From Amycolatopsis taiwanensis DSM 45107 (GTDB lineage: Bacteria > Actinomycetota > Actinomycetes > Mycobacteriales > Pseudonocardiaceae): a DNA stretch of 51,762 nucleotides. The stretch lies in assembly GCF_000519205.1 (NCBI RefSeq), contig NZ_JAFB01000050.1:1-51762 (forward strand), read 5' to 3'. The position numbers and the translations under genes were made by a program. Below are positions 33,157-41,077 of this stretch, piece after piece (positions within the stretch are counted from its first letter, which is position 1; each line of letters begins with the position of its first letter). The notes under the pieces were generated by a model, which saw only the letters and a list, made by a program, of their open reading frames with translations, ran no database searches and was not told where the DNA came from.

Positions 33157-33348
33157 CTACTCCTCGACCAGGGACAGGGCGCCGCTGGGGCAGATGTTCA
33201 CCGCCACGCGCGCCTTTTCCAGGTCGTCAGGGTGCTCGTTCAGAACGATGACCGTGCCGTCGTCCTCGCTCTGGTCGAAGACCTTCGGGTCGGTGAGCAC
33301 ACACTGGCCGGCTCCGACACAGACGTTCGTGTCCGCGACGATGCGCAT
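33157..33348 (-). CDS. 3Fe-4S/4Fe-4S ferredoxin
   Basis: A 63-residue small electron carrier. Cysteines occur in DTNVCVGAGQCVLTDP and AVNICPSGAL, with a Cx5C spacing and no fourth cluster Cys, the pattern of the single-cluster 3Fe-4S ferredoxins that serve actinomycete P450s. It starts at ATG 33348 after a strong AGGAGG. It lies 99 nt downstream of P450 gene 2 on the same strand, so it is most likely that enzyme's redox partner. It converges on the sugar permease gene. Confidence 0.92.
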   Translation of the reverse strand: MRIVADTNVCVGAGQCVLTDPKVFDQSEDDGTVIVLNEHPDDLEKARVAVNICPSGALSLVEE

Positions 33349-33447
33349 GCCGATCCTCCTAATTGTCTGTTGGCCTACGGTTACCTTCGGAAGGCGCGTG
33401 TGCGACGTGCTTCGGCCAGCAGTCCCACCCAATCACCAACAGGCTCC

Positions 33448-34650
33448 TTACCAGGTCACCGGAAGCTGATACACGCCATAGATGGCGGCATCATCCTTGT
33501 ACGGTAGTTCATCCGCGGGCACGGCGAGCTTGAGGCCGGGGATGCGGGCGAACAGCGTGTCAAAGACGATCTGAAGCTCCATCCTGGCCAGGTTCTGGCC
33601 GAGACACTGGTGGGCACCGAAGCCGAACGCGACGTGGTGACGCGCCCCGCGGTCGATGTCCAGCGCCATCGGGTCGCTGAAGACCTCGGGGTCGTGGTTG
33701 CCCATGTTGCCCAGCACGACCACACCTTCGCCGGCCTTGATGAGTACCCCGGCGAGTTCCACGTCCTCCAGGGCCACTCGGTTGGCGCCGATGTCGACGA
33801 TCGAGTAGTAGCGGAGCAACTCCTCGACGGCGCCGAGGGTCTTGGCCGGATCCGCCTTGATCGCCGCCAGGTCCTCGGGGTGCTGGAGCAGGCCGATGGT
33901 GCCGAGCGAGATCATGTTCGCGGTGGTCTCGTGCCCGGCGACCAGCAGCAGGAACGCCATGCCCACCATGGCCCCGCGCTCGTAGGTCCCGGCTTCGCGA
34001 TGCCGGCGGATCTGGCGGCCGAGCAGGTCGTCGGGCAGTTCCGCTTCCTTGGCGGTGACCAACTGAGCCAGGTAGGACCTCAGCTCGGTGAGTGTCTGGG
34101 TGCGCTGTTCTGCGGGGATTTCGCGCTTGAGCAGCATCGCGGTGTGGCGTTGGAAGAAGTCGTGGTCGGCGTAGGGGACGCCGAGCAGTTCGCAGATCAC
34201 CAGTGACGGCACCGGCAGAGACAGGCTCTGCACGAGGTCCGCGGGGCGCGGGCCGGCCAGCATGGCGTCGATGTGCTCGTCCACGATCTGCTGGATACGG
34301 GGGCGCAGGGCGTTCATCCGTTTGACGGTGAACTCGCCGACCACCGCGCGCCGGGCGGGGCCGTGCTCCGGCGGGTCCATCGACAGCAGGCTCGTGAAGT
34401 TGACGTTCTGCAGGGGCTGTCGATCCTTGATCAGGGAAGGGAAGTTGGGGTGGCCGCGGTTGGGGCTGAACCGGGGGTCTGCCAGAACGGCACGGATGTC
34501 CTCGTGCCGGGAAACCGCCCAGGCCTCGCGGCCGTCAGGCAGGGTGACGCGGGAGATGGGGTCCTCGGCCCGCATCCGGACGTGCTCGTCGTGCGGAGCG
34601 TGCGGGCAGGTCCGGATGATTGCAAGCTCGGGAGCCGGTGTAGCGGTCAT
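33448..34650 (-). CDS. Cytochrome P450 (gene 2, CYP105-like)
   Basis: A 400-residue class I P450. The I-helix motif is LLVAGHETTANM (about 238-249), K-helix EELLRYY, and haem loop VAFGFGAHQCLGQNLARMELQ with Cys near 350. The LSMDPPEHGPARRAVVGEFTVKRM block and overall pattern fit CYP105, a family that hydroxylates macrolides, vitamin D and xenobiotics, often with an adjacent ferredoxin as here. It is divergent from a TetR gene, a common induction arrangement. Electron delivery needs a reductase encoded elsewhere. Substrate not deducible. Confidence 0.93.
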   Translation of the reverse strand: MTATPAPELAIIRTCPHAPHDEHVRMRAEDPISRVTLPDGREAWAVSRHEDIRAVLADPRFSPNRGHPNFPSLIKDRQPLQNVNFTSLLSMDPPEHGPARRAVVGEFTVKRMNALRPRIQQIVDEHIDAMLAGPRPADLVQSLSLPVPSLVICELLGVPYADHDFFQRHTAMLLKREIPAEQRTQTLTELRSYLAQLVTAKEAELPDDLLGRQIRRHREAGTYERGAMVGMAFLLLVAGHETTANMISLGTIGLLQHPEDLAAIKADPAKTLGAVEELLRYYSIVDIGANRVALEDVELAGVLIKAGEGVVVLGNMGNHDPEVFSDPMALDIDRGARHHVAFGFGAHQCLGQNLARMELQIVFDTLFARIPGLKLAVPADELPYKDDAAIYGVYQLPVTW

Positions 34651-34753
34651 GATTCCACCCCAAATCTACTGGGCGTATGCGGATGGATACCTTCCACTTC
34701 TTGGTTTCCACGGTACAGACTTGGCGGACCCCCGTCCAACCGTCCTCAGATGC

Positions 34754-34768
34754 GACAATTCGCGAATG
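34754..34768 (+). promoter_or_regulatory. Leaderless promoter of the TetR gene
   Basis: TGCGACAAT carries an extended -10 hexamer GACAAT (34754-34759) that ends 6 nt before ATG 34766, and there is no Shine-Dalgarno. A leaderless transcript is inferred. Confidence 0.45.
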
Positions 34769-35398
34769 GTGGCTGATCCGGACACACCGCTGCGGGCGGA
34801 TGCGCGGCGTAATCGTGACCAGATCATCGCCGCCGCGAAGCAGGTGTTCCTGGACCAGGGCCCGGACGTGCCGATGGAGGTGATCGCGCGGCGGGCCGGG
34901 GTCGGCGTGGGCACGCTCTACCGGCGCTTCCCCGATCGCGAGTCGTTGATCCTCGCGGTGAGCCGCCGGAACTTCGAGGAGGTCGTCACCGAGGCACGGG
35001 CGGCCGCCGCCGAAGAGCCGACCGCGTGGGCGGCGATCGTGCGGCTGCTCCAGCGGTCGCGCGGGCTGAAGCTGAGCGTGCAGCTGGCCGTGCTGTCTCC
35101 GCTGGCCCGGGCGATTCTGCGCGATGACGAGACGACCCAGGAGTTCCGGGCGGAGATCATGCTCATCCTGGACGAACTGGTCCGCGGCGCGCAGGCGGAG
35201 GGGTCGATGCGCCGCGACGTCGGCGCCGGTGACGTGGCCGTCCTGTGCTCGCTGTTGCTGATGGACCTCCCCCTCGAGGACCTGTCGGATCTGGTGCTGG
35301 ACCGCGCGCTCGCGGTGATGATCGACGGTCTCCGCGCGACCTCGCAGAGCCCGTTGCCCGGCCGGCCCATCACGGGTGAAGACCTGCGTATCCGCTGA
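34766..35398 (+). CDS. TetR/AcrR-family transcriptional regulator (CYP105-linked)
   Basis: A 210-residue repressor. The helix-turn-helix is RRNRDQIIAAAKQVFLDQGPDVPMEVIARRAGVGVGTLYRRFPDRESLILAV (about 14-65), followed by a ligand-binding helical domain that ends in low-complexity PLPGRPITGEDLRIR. ATG 34766 is preferred over upstream in-frame starts that overlap the divergent P450. The 115-bp intergenic region must hold its operator; I did not find a convincing palindrome. Likely target: the P450-ferredoxin pair. Confidence 0.88.
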   Translation: MVADPDTPLRADARRNRDQIIAAAKQVFLDQGPDVPMEVIARRAGVGVGTLYRRFPDRESLILAVSRRNFEEVVTEARAAAAEEPTAWAAIVRLLQRSRGLKLSVQLAVLSPLARAILRDDETTQEFRAEIMLILDELVRGAQAEGSMRRDVGAGDVAVLCSLLLMDLPLEDLSDLVLDRALAVMIDGLRATSQSPLPGRPITGEDLRIR

Positions 35399-35511
35399 GG
35401 GGATCTGGGGGGCTTACCCCCGGTGGGGGCGCGGGGGCGGTGCCCGTACAAGGCAGCGCGACGGACGCTTGCGCGGCGTTTCGGAGAGAAAGCCGGCGTT
35501 CGCGGCCAAAC

Positions 35512-35523
35512 ATTGTCAACAAT
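35512..35523. promoter_or_regulatory. GntR-like operator upstream of ehuB
   Basis: ATTGTCAACAAT is a dyad (ATTGT and ACAAT around two bases) starting 19 nt before a good -35. A related half pattern ATTGACAAT follows at 35530-35538, overlapping the -35. The sequence type suits a GntR-family repressor, as known for ectoine genes in other bacteria. No such regulator is encoded next to it. Confidence 0.45.
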
Positions 35524-35530
35524 CTTTTCA

Positions 35531-35560
35531 TTGACAATCTTACGAGCGCGCGCATAGCTT
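35531..35560 (+). promoter_or_regulatory. Promoter of the ehuBCDA operon
   Basis: TTGACA (35531-35536), 18-bp spacer, TAGCTT (35555-35560): the best consensus-like promoter in the window. It lies 55 nt before the ehuB ATG (35616), which has GAGGAGG as ribosome binding site. Confidence 0.6.
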
Positions 35561-35615
35561 GATCGCGATCATGGTGGTCCGTTCGGATGGCGATTGTCGA
35601 GGAGGACAGTTCCCC

Positions 35616-36497
35616 ATGCCGCGTACCGGAATTTCCAGACGAGACCTGCTCCGCGGCGCCGGGGCCGCGGTCGTGGCCGCGCCACTGACCGGCTTCATGG
35701 CGGGTTGCAGCTTCACCCAACCAGGCACCGGGCAGCCGAACTCCACGCTCGACCAGATCAAGAAGCAGGGCTACGCGCGGGTCGCGATCGCCAACGAGCC
35801 GCCCTACACCAAGGTGAACGCGGACGGGTCGATCACCGGGGTCGAGCCCGACGTCGTGTCCGCGGTGCTCAAGCGCATGGGCATCGAGAGCGTCCAGGGT
35901 GTGGTGACCCCGTACGAATCGATGATTCCCGGTCTGAACGCCAACCGCTGGGACACCATCGCCGCGGGGCTGTTCATGAAGCAGTCGCGCTGCGCGGAGA
36001 TCCTTTACTCCGAACCGGACATCGTGTCGACCGAATCGTTCGCCGTTCCCGCCGGGAACCCGCGCAACCTCACCAGCATCGGCGACATCAAGGCGAATCC
36101 GGCCATGCGCGTCGCCGTGTTGCCCGGCGGTTTCGAGGACGGCGTCCTCAAGAGCCAGAACGTGCCCGCCGCCCAGTTCGTGAGCGTGCCCGACGGGCGC
36201 AGCGGCATGGAGGCGATCCAGGCGGACCGCGCGGACGCGTTCTTCCTGCCGACATTGTCTCTCAACGCCCTCAAGACCCCCGGTATCGACATCACCGGCG
36301 CGATCAAGGACGTTCAGCCCACCGGTGCCGGCGCGGGTTTCCGCAAGGGCGACACCGATTTCCAGCAGGCCTATGACCGGGAACTCGCCGGGTTCAAGCA
36401 AACCCCCGAGTACGCGGACATCCTGCACAGATGGGGCTTTTCCGCAGACGACGTACGCGGCGTCACCCGCGACCAGCTCTGCGCCAACAGCGGCTGA
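35616..36497 (+). CDS. ehuB: Ectoine/hydroxyectoine ABC transporter substrate-binding lipoprotein
   Basis: A 293-residue binding protein. The N terminus carries a twin-arginine signal (SRRDLLRGAGAAVVAAPLTGFMAGC) with a lipobox ending at Cys, so it is probably a Tat-exported lipoprotein. The mature part has a periplasmic type II amino-acid-binding fold: GYARVAIANEPPYTKVNADGSITGVEPDVVSAVLKRMGI and NRWDTIAAGLFMKQSRCAEILYSEPDI. This matches EhuB in sequence style and in the order ehuB-C-D-A found in actinomycetes. ATG 35616 follows GAGGAGG. Confidence 0.88.
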   Translation: MPRTGISRRDLLRGAGAAVVAAPLTGFMAGCSFTQPGTGQPNSTLDQIKKQGYARVAIANEPPYTKVNADGSITGVEPDVVSAVLKRMGIESVQGVVTPYESMIPGLNANRWDTIAAGLFMKQSRCAEILYSEPDIVSTESFAVPAGNPRNLTSIGDIKANPAMRVAVLPGGFEDGVLKSQNVPAAQFVSVPDGRSGMEAIQADRADAFFLPTLSLNALKTPGIDITGAIKDVQPTGAGAGFRKGDTDFQQAYDRELAGFKQTPEYADILHRWGFSADDVRGVTRDQLCANSG

Positions 36498-36582
36498 CCG
36501 GGTCGGCGGAGGGAACGCTCATGCGAACGACGCGAGATTGGGCGGCCGCGATGACGAGGGCCAACGCTGAGGGGGTGCCACC

Positions 36583-37269
36583 ATGTCCCAAATAGGCCCG
36601 TACGTGCCGCTCCTGCTCAACGGCCTGCTGATCACACTGGCGCTGACCGCGTGTGGCATGGCGTTGGCCCTGGTGGTGGCCTTCACCGCCGGGCTGGCGC
36701 GGATGTCGCCGCGGCGGCTGCTGCGCTGGCCTGCCGGGGCGTTCGTCGAGGTGTTCCGCGGCACCTCGATGCTGGTGCAGTTGTTCTGGCTCTTCTTCGC
36801 CTTGCCGTTCTTCGGTATCCAGCTCACCCCGTTCGCCGCCGGTGTCCTGGCACTGGGCCTCAACGAAGGCGCCTACGCCGCGGAGATCGTGCGCGGGTCG
36901 ATCAACTCGCTGCCCAGAGGCCAGCACGAGGCGGCCGCGGCGCTGAGCATGAGCTCGGCCCACAAGATGCGCCGAATCCTGCTGCCGCAGGCGATCCCGG
37001 TGATGCTGCCGTCCTTCGGCAACGTGCTGATCGACCTGCTGAAGAACACCTCGCTGGTCTCACTCGTCACCGTCGCCGACCTGACGTTCCGCGCACAGAT
37101 GGTCCGGTCCAGTACCGGCGCGACGACCGCGGTGTTCGGGACGATTCTGGTGATGTACTTCGTCGTCTCCTACCTGCTGTCGCTCGGGCGTGGCTGGCTG
37201 GAGCGCCGGGTGGCGCCGGACCGGATCGCGCCCAAGCGCACCGGACTGGCCGGGGCGGTGCAGGGATGA
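36583..37269 (+). CDS. ehuC: Ectoine/hydroxyectoine ABC transporter permease EhuC
   Basis: A 228-residue polar-amino-acid-type permease. Segments begin YVPLLLNGLLITLALTACGMALALVVAF. The family signature FVEVFRGTSMLVQLFWLFFALPFFGI (about 64-89) and the coupling motif EAAAALSMSSAHKMRRILLPQAIPVMLPSFGN (about 121-152) are present. Start ATG 36583; the stop overlaps the ehuD ATG (ATGA). It forms the channel with EhuD. Confidence 0.9.
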   Translation: MSQIGPYVPLLLNGLLITLALTACGMALALVVAFTAGLARMSPRRLLRWPAGAFVEVFRGTSMLVQLFWLFFALPFFGIQLTPFAAGVLALGLNEGAYAAEIVRGSINSLPRGQHEAAAALSMSSAHKMRRILLPQAIPVMLPSFGNVLIDLLKNTSLVSLVTVADLTFRAQMVRSSTGATTAVFGTILVMYFVVSYLLSLGRGWLERRVAPDRIAPKRTGLAGAVQG

Positions 37270-37922
37270 TCTGGGACTGGAACTTCGCCGTGCAAATCCT
37301 GCCCGAGTTGCTCAACGGGCTGTGGGTGACCGTGCGGATCACGCTCGCCGGTATCGTGATCGCCCTGGTGCTGGGACTGGTCGTGGCGATCCTGCGGCAC
37401 GCCAGGATTCCGGTGGTGCGGCAGGTGTTGTGGTTCTACGTCGAGTTCGTGCGCGGCACGCCCCTGCTCGTGCAGGCCTACTTCGCGTTCTACGTGCTGC
37501 CGCTGTACGGCATCACGTTGTCGGCGATGGTCACCGGGATCATCGTGATCGGCGTGAACTACAGCGCCTACACGGCCGAGGTGTACCGGGCCGGTATCGA
37601 GAGTGTCCCACGTGGACAGTGGGAGGCGGCGACCGCCTTGAGCCTGCCACTGCGGCGACGCTGGCAGGCGGTCGTGCTGCCACAGGCGGTCCGGGCCGTG
37701 GTGCCCGCGCTGGGCAACTATCTGATGCAGATGTTCAAGGACTCGGCCATCCTGTCCGCCATCACGGTGTTCGAACTGCTCGGGCACGCCACCGCGATCG
37801 GCTCGGGCAACTATCGCTACCTGGAGCCCTACACGCTGGTCGGAATCCTGTTCCTGGTCGTGAGTTATCCCGCGGCGAAGCTGATCCGACGATTGGAGCT
37901 ACGCCTTGCCCAGCCCCGCTGA
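37266..37922 (+). CDS. ehuD: Ectoine/hydroxyectoine ABC transporter permease EhuD
   Basis: A 218-residue partner permease starting at ATG 37266, overlapping the ehuC stop. Motifs are WVTVRITLAGIVIALVLGLVVAILRHAR, FYVEFVRGTPLLVQAYFAFYVLPLYGI and the coupling region WEAATALSLPLRRRWQAVVLPQAVRAVVPALGNYLMQMFKDSAI. It overlaps the ehuA start by 17 bp, which implies tight translational coupling. Confidence 0.9.
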   Translation: MIWDWNFAVQILPELLNGLWVTVRITLAGIVIALVLGLVVAILRHARIPVVRQVLWFYVEFVRGTPLLVQAYFAFYVLPLYGITLSAMVTGIIVIGVNYSAYTAEVYRAGIESVPRGQWEAATALSLPLRRRWQAVVLPQAVRAVVPALGNYLMQMFKDSAILSAITVFELLGHATAIGSGNYRYLEPYTLVGILFLVVSYPAAKLIRRLELRLAQPR

Positions 37923-38682
37923 CACCCCCGTGCCCACGATCTCCTTCCGCGGCGTGCGCAAGTCGTACGGCAGCCACCAGGTCCTGTCCGGACTGGATCT
38001 CGACGTGGCGGCCGGTGAGAAGGTGTCGATCATCGGCCCGAGCGGCTCGGGCAAGACGACGATCCTGCGCCTGCTGATGACCCTGGAACAGCCGGATGCC
38101 GGCAGTATCGAGGTCGACGGCGAAACCCTTTGGCACGAGGATGGTTTCGACGTCCGGCGGATGAAGCTGGTGCGGCGCCGGATCGGGATGGTCTTTCAGC
38201 ACTTCAACCTGTTCCCGCACATGACCGTGCTGGGCAATGTGACCGAAGCGCCGGTGCACGTGCTCGGCCAGGAGCGGGGAGAGGCCGAAGAGCACGCCCG
38301 CGAGTTGCTGGGCATGGTGGGGCTCGACAAGCACCTGGACCACAAGCCGGGCCAGCTCTCCGGCGGCCAGCAGCAGCGGGTCGCGATCGCCCGGGCGTTG
38401 GCGATGCGCCCGCAGGTCATGCTGTTCGACGAGGTCACCTCCGCGCTGGACCCGGAACTGGTCGGCGAGGTGCTCGGCGTGATCCGGGAACTGGCGCACT
38501 CGCAGTCGATGACGATGCTGCTGGTCACCCACGAGATGTCCTTCGCCGAGGACATTTCCGACCGGGTGCTGATGTTCGATTCCGGCGCCGTGGTGGAGGC
38601 CGGGCACCCATCGGTCATCTTCCATGAGCCTGGCGAAGAACGCACGCGACGGTTCTTGAGCGCCGTGCTGGACCGGCGCTGA
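37906..38682 (+). CDS. ehuA: Ectoine/hydroxyectoine ABC transporter ATP-binding protein
   Basis: A 258-residue single-domain ATPase of the amino-acid (GlnQ-like) class. Walker A is IGPSGSGKTT (about 43-52), Q-loop VFQHFNLFPHMTV, signature LSGGQQQR, Walker B VMLFDEVTSALDPE and H-loop LVTHEMSFAED. The TTG at 37906 is taken as start since GGAG lies 7 nt upstream; GTG 37930 would drop eight residues. In the ATPase the usual DEPTSALD reads DEVTSALD, a variation seen in this subfamily. Ends the operon, converging on the ALDH genes. Confidence 0.9.
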   Translation: MPSPADTPVPTISFRGVRKSYGSHQVLSGLDLDVAAGEKVSIIGPSGSGKTTILRLLMTLEQPDAGSIEVDGETLWHEDGFDVRRMKLVRRRIGMVFQHFNLFPHMTVLGNVTEAPVHVLGQERGEAEEHARELLGMVGLDKHLDHKPGQLSGGQQQRVAIARALAMRPQVMLFDEVTSALDPELVGEVLGVIRELAHSQSMTMLLVTHEMSFAEDISDRVLMFDSGAVVEAGHPSVIFHEPGEERTRRFLSAVLDRR

Positions 38683-38732
38683 TCCGACCGGCGGCGCGGA
38701 TCGTTCGAAACCGTGCCGCCGGTCGTCGGTCG

Positions 38733-39599
38733 TCAAAGGCCCATCGGATGCCAGACGGTCTTGTCCTCGGAGTACCGACGCAGCCGCGAAATGTCCGGCC
38801 GGGCGGTCCAGTCCGGCTCCGTGGCCGGTACCGGAAGTACCCGTTTGACGGTTCCGGCGGCCTCGCGGGCGAGTTCGGCGCGGGCCTCGACGTCCGCGCC
38901 GGTCAGGTCCAGCGCGTTGACGTCGCCGTGCGACGCGAGCCAGGGACCCAGTTCGGACGCCCGTCCGGTGAGGATGTTGGCCACACCACCGGGCAAATCC
39001 GACGTCGCCAGCACCTCGGACAAGGTGATCGCGGGCAGCGGCCGTTCCGCGCTGCTCACCACGACGGCCGTGCAACCCGTCGCCAGGACCGGCGCGAGCA
39101 CGCTGACCAAACCGAGCAGTGACGAGCGCCCAGGCGCGAGGACCCCGACCACGCCGGTCGGTTCCGGCACGGTGAACGAGAAGTACGGTCCGGCCACCGG
39201 GTTCGCCGCGCCCAGCACGCTGGCGATCTTGTCGGTCCACCCGGCGTACCACACCCACCGGTCGATCGCCGCGTCCACAACGGACTGTGCCCGCCGGGCC
39301 GCGATGCCCTCCACCAGGGCCACTTCACTGGCGAACTGGTCGCGGCGGCCCTCCAGCATCTCCGCGACCCGGTACAGCACCTGCCCACGGTTGTACGCCG
39401 TGGCACCGGACCAGCCGCCGAACGCCTTGCGCGCCGCCGACACCGCGTCGCGGACGTCCTTGCGCGAGGCGTGCGCGGCGTTGGCCAGGAAACGTCCCTT
39501 GCCGTCGTGGACGGGATACACCCGGCCCGACTCCGAGCGCGGGAACTTCCCGCCGATGAACAGCTTGTAGGTCTTGGCGACCGACACCCGCTCAGACAT
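38733..39599 (-). CDS. Half-length aldehyde dehydrogenase-like protein lacking the catalytic domain
   Basis: A 288-residue ALDH relative. Residues about 10-240 match the N-terminal NAD-binding half of ALDHs: YKLFIGGKFPRSESGRVYPV, DVRDAVSAARKAFGGWSGATAYNRGQVLYRVAEMLE, and PTGVVGVLAPGRSSLLGLVSVLAPVLATGCTAVVVSSAERPL. The ELGGK and GQxC catalytic segments are absent; the protein ends soon after NALDLTGADVEARAELAREAAGTVKRVLPV. It overlaps the full-length ALDH gene by 8 bp, so the two are co-translated. Such pairs recur in actinomycetes; the short one may be a structural or regulatory partner. The frame is clean, so it is not an obvious pseudogene. Confidence 0.85.
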   Translation of the reverse strand: MSERVSVAKTYKLFIGGKFPRSESGRVYPVHDGKGRFLANAAHASRKDVRDAVSAARKAFGGWSGATAYNRGQVLYRVAEMLEGRRDQFASEVALVEGIAARRAQSVVDAAIDRWVWYAGWTDKIASVLGAANPVAGPYFSFTVPEPTGVVGVLAPGRSSLLGLVSVLAPVLATGCTAVVVSSAERPLPAITLSEVLATSDLPGGVANILTGRASELGPWLASHGDVNALDLTGADVEARAELAREAAGTVKRVLPVPATEPDWTARPDISRLRRYSEDKTVWHPMGL

Positions 39600-41025
39600 T
39601 CAGGTACGCCTCCAGACCCGTGCGGCCGCCCTCGCGGCCGAATCCCGACTCCTGATAACCACCGAACGGGGCCGCCGGATCGAAGCGGTTGAAGGTGTTC
39701 GCCCACACCACCCCGGCCCGCAGCTTCCCGGCGACGGCGAGGATGCGCGAACCCTTCTCCGTCCAGATCCCGGCCGACAGGCCGTAGGGCGTGTTGTTCG
39801 CCTTGGCGACGGCCTCGTCCGGGGTGCGGAAGGTGAGCACGGACAGCACCGGGCCGAAAATCTCCTCGCGGGCGATGCGCATCGATGGCTGCACGTCCGA
39901 GAACACCGTGGGCGCGAAGAAGAACCCGCGCTCGGGCATCGGGCACGGGCTGGTCCAGCGCACCGCGCCCTCGGCCTCACCGGACTCGGTCAGCTCGCGG
40001 ATCTTGGCCAGTTGCTCCGCGGAGTTGATCGCGCCGATGTCGGTGTTCTTGTCCAGGGGGTCGCCGAGCCGGAGCGTGCCCACGCGGCGGCGCAACTTGT
40101 CCATCAGCTCATCCACAATGGACTCCTGCACGAGCAGTCGCGACCCCGCGCAGCACACGTGCCCCTGGTTGAAGAAGATCCCGTTCACGACCCCTTCGAC
40201 CGCCTGGTCCAGCGGGGCGTCGTCGAAGACGATGTTCGCCGCTTTTCCGCCGAGTTCGAGCGTGAGCCGTTTCGACGTGCCGGCGACCTGGCGCTGGATC
40301 AGCTTGCCCACCTCGGTGGAGCCGGTGAAGGCGATCTTGTCCACGCCGGGATGCCGCACGATCTGCGCGCCCACGTCGCCGGCGCCGGGCAGGATGTTCA
40401 CCACGCCATGCGGCAACTCCGCCTGCTGGCAGATTTCGGCGAACACCAGCGCGGTCAACGGAGTCGTCTCCGCCGGCTTGAGCACCACGGTGTTGCCGGT
40501 CGCCAGCGCGGGCGCGATCTTCCAGGCGAGCATGAGCAGCGGGAAGTTCCACGGGATGATCTGACCCGCCACGCCGATCGGTTTCGGATCCGGTCCGAAG
40601 CCGGCGTAGTCCAGCTTGTCCGCCCAGCCCGCGTGATAGAAGAAATGCGCGGCGACTCCTCGAAGGTCCGCGTCGCGGGATTCCCTGATTGGCTTGCCGT
40701 TGTCGAGCGTTTCCAGCACGGCCAGTTCCCGGGAGCGCTCCTGGAGCAGCCGGGCGATCCGGAACAGGTATTTCGCCCGCTCGGCGCCCGGCATGGGGCC
40801 CCAGGTCTTCTCGAAGGCGCGCCGCGCCGCCTTCACTGCGTTGTCCAAATCGGACGGTGCGACCGTACCGACTTCGGCGAGTACTTCGCCGGTGGCGGGG
40901 TTGACGGTTTTCAGCGGATCACCGCCGCCGTCGACGAACTCTCCGTCGATGAACGGCCGGTAGCTCGGCCTGAGGTTCGCGATGTCTCGCGATTCCGGCG
41001 CGGGCGCGTAGTCGAAGAGAGCCAT
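39592..41025 (-). CDS. NAD(P)-dependent aldehyde dehydrogenase
   Basis: A 477-residue full-length ALDH. The substrate Asn motif is WNFPLLML, the general base is in LTLELGGKAANIVF (Glu about 249) and the nucleophile is in FFNQGHVCCAGSRLLV (Cys about 283-284). EEIFGPVLSVLTF and NRFDPAAPFGGYQESGFGREGG complete the family pattern. It lies 52 bp downstream of deoC on the same strand. DeoC releases acetaldehyde, so oxidation of that product to acetate is a reasonable role, not shown directly. Confidence 0.92.
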   Translation of the reverse strand: MALFDYAPAPESRDIANLRPSYRPFIDGEFVDGGGDPLKTVNPATGEVLAEVGTVAPSDLDNAVKAARRAFEKTWGPMPGAERAKYLFRIARLLQERSRELAVLETLDNGKPIRESRDADLRGVAAHFFYHAGWADKLDYAGFGPDPKPIGVAGQIIPWNFPLLMLAWKIAPALATGNTVVLKPAETTPLTALVFAEICQQAELPHGVVNILPGAGDVGAQIVRHPGVDKIAFTGSTEVGKLIQRQVAGTSKRLTLELGGKAANIVFDDAPLDQAVEGVVNGIFFNQGHVCCAGSRLLVQESIVDELMDKLRRRVGTLRLGDPLDKNTDIGAINSAEQLAKIRELTESGEAEGAVRWTSPCPMPERGFFFAPTVFSDVQPSMRIAREEIFGPVLSVLTFRTPDEAVAKANNTPYGLSAGIWTEKGSRILAVAGKLRAGVVWANTFNRFDPAAPFGGYQESGFGREGGRTGLEAYLNV

Positions 41026-41077
41026 CGCCTAGTCCACTCTGTTAATGCGAAGTTGTGGTCGGATCATGTTGCTCGCC

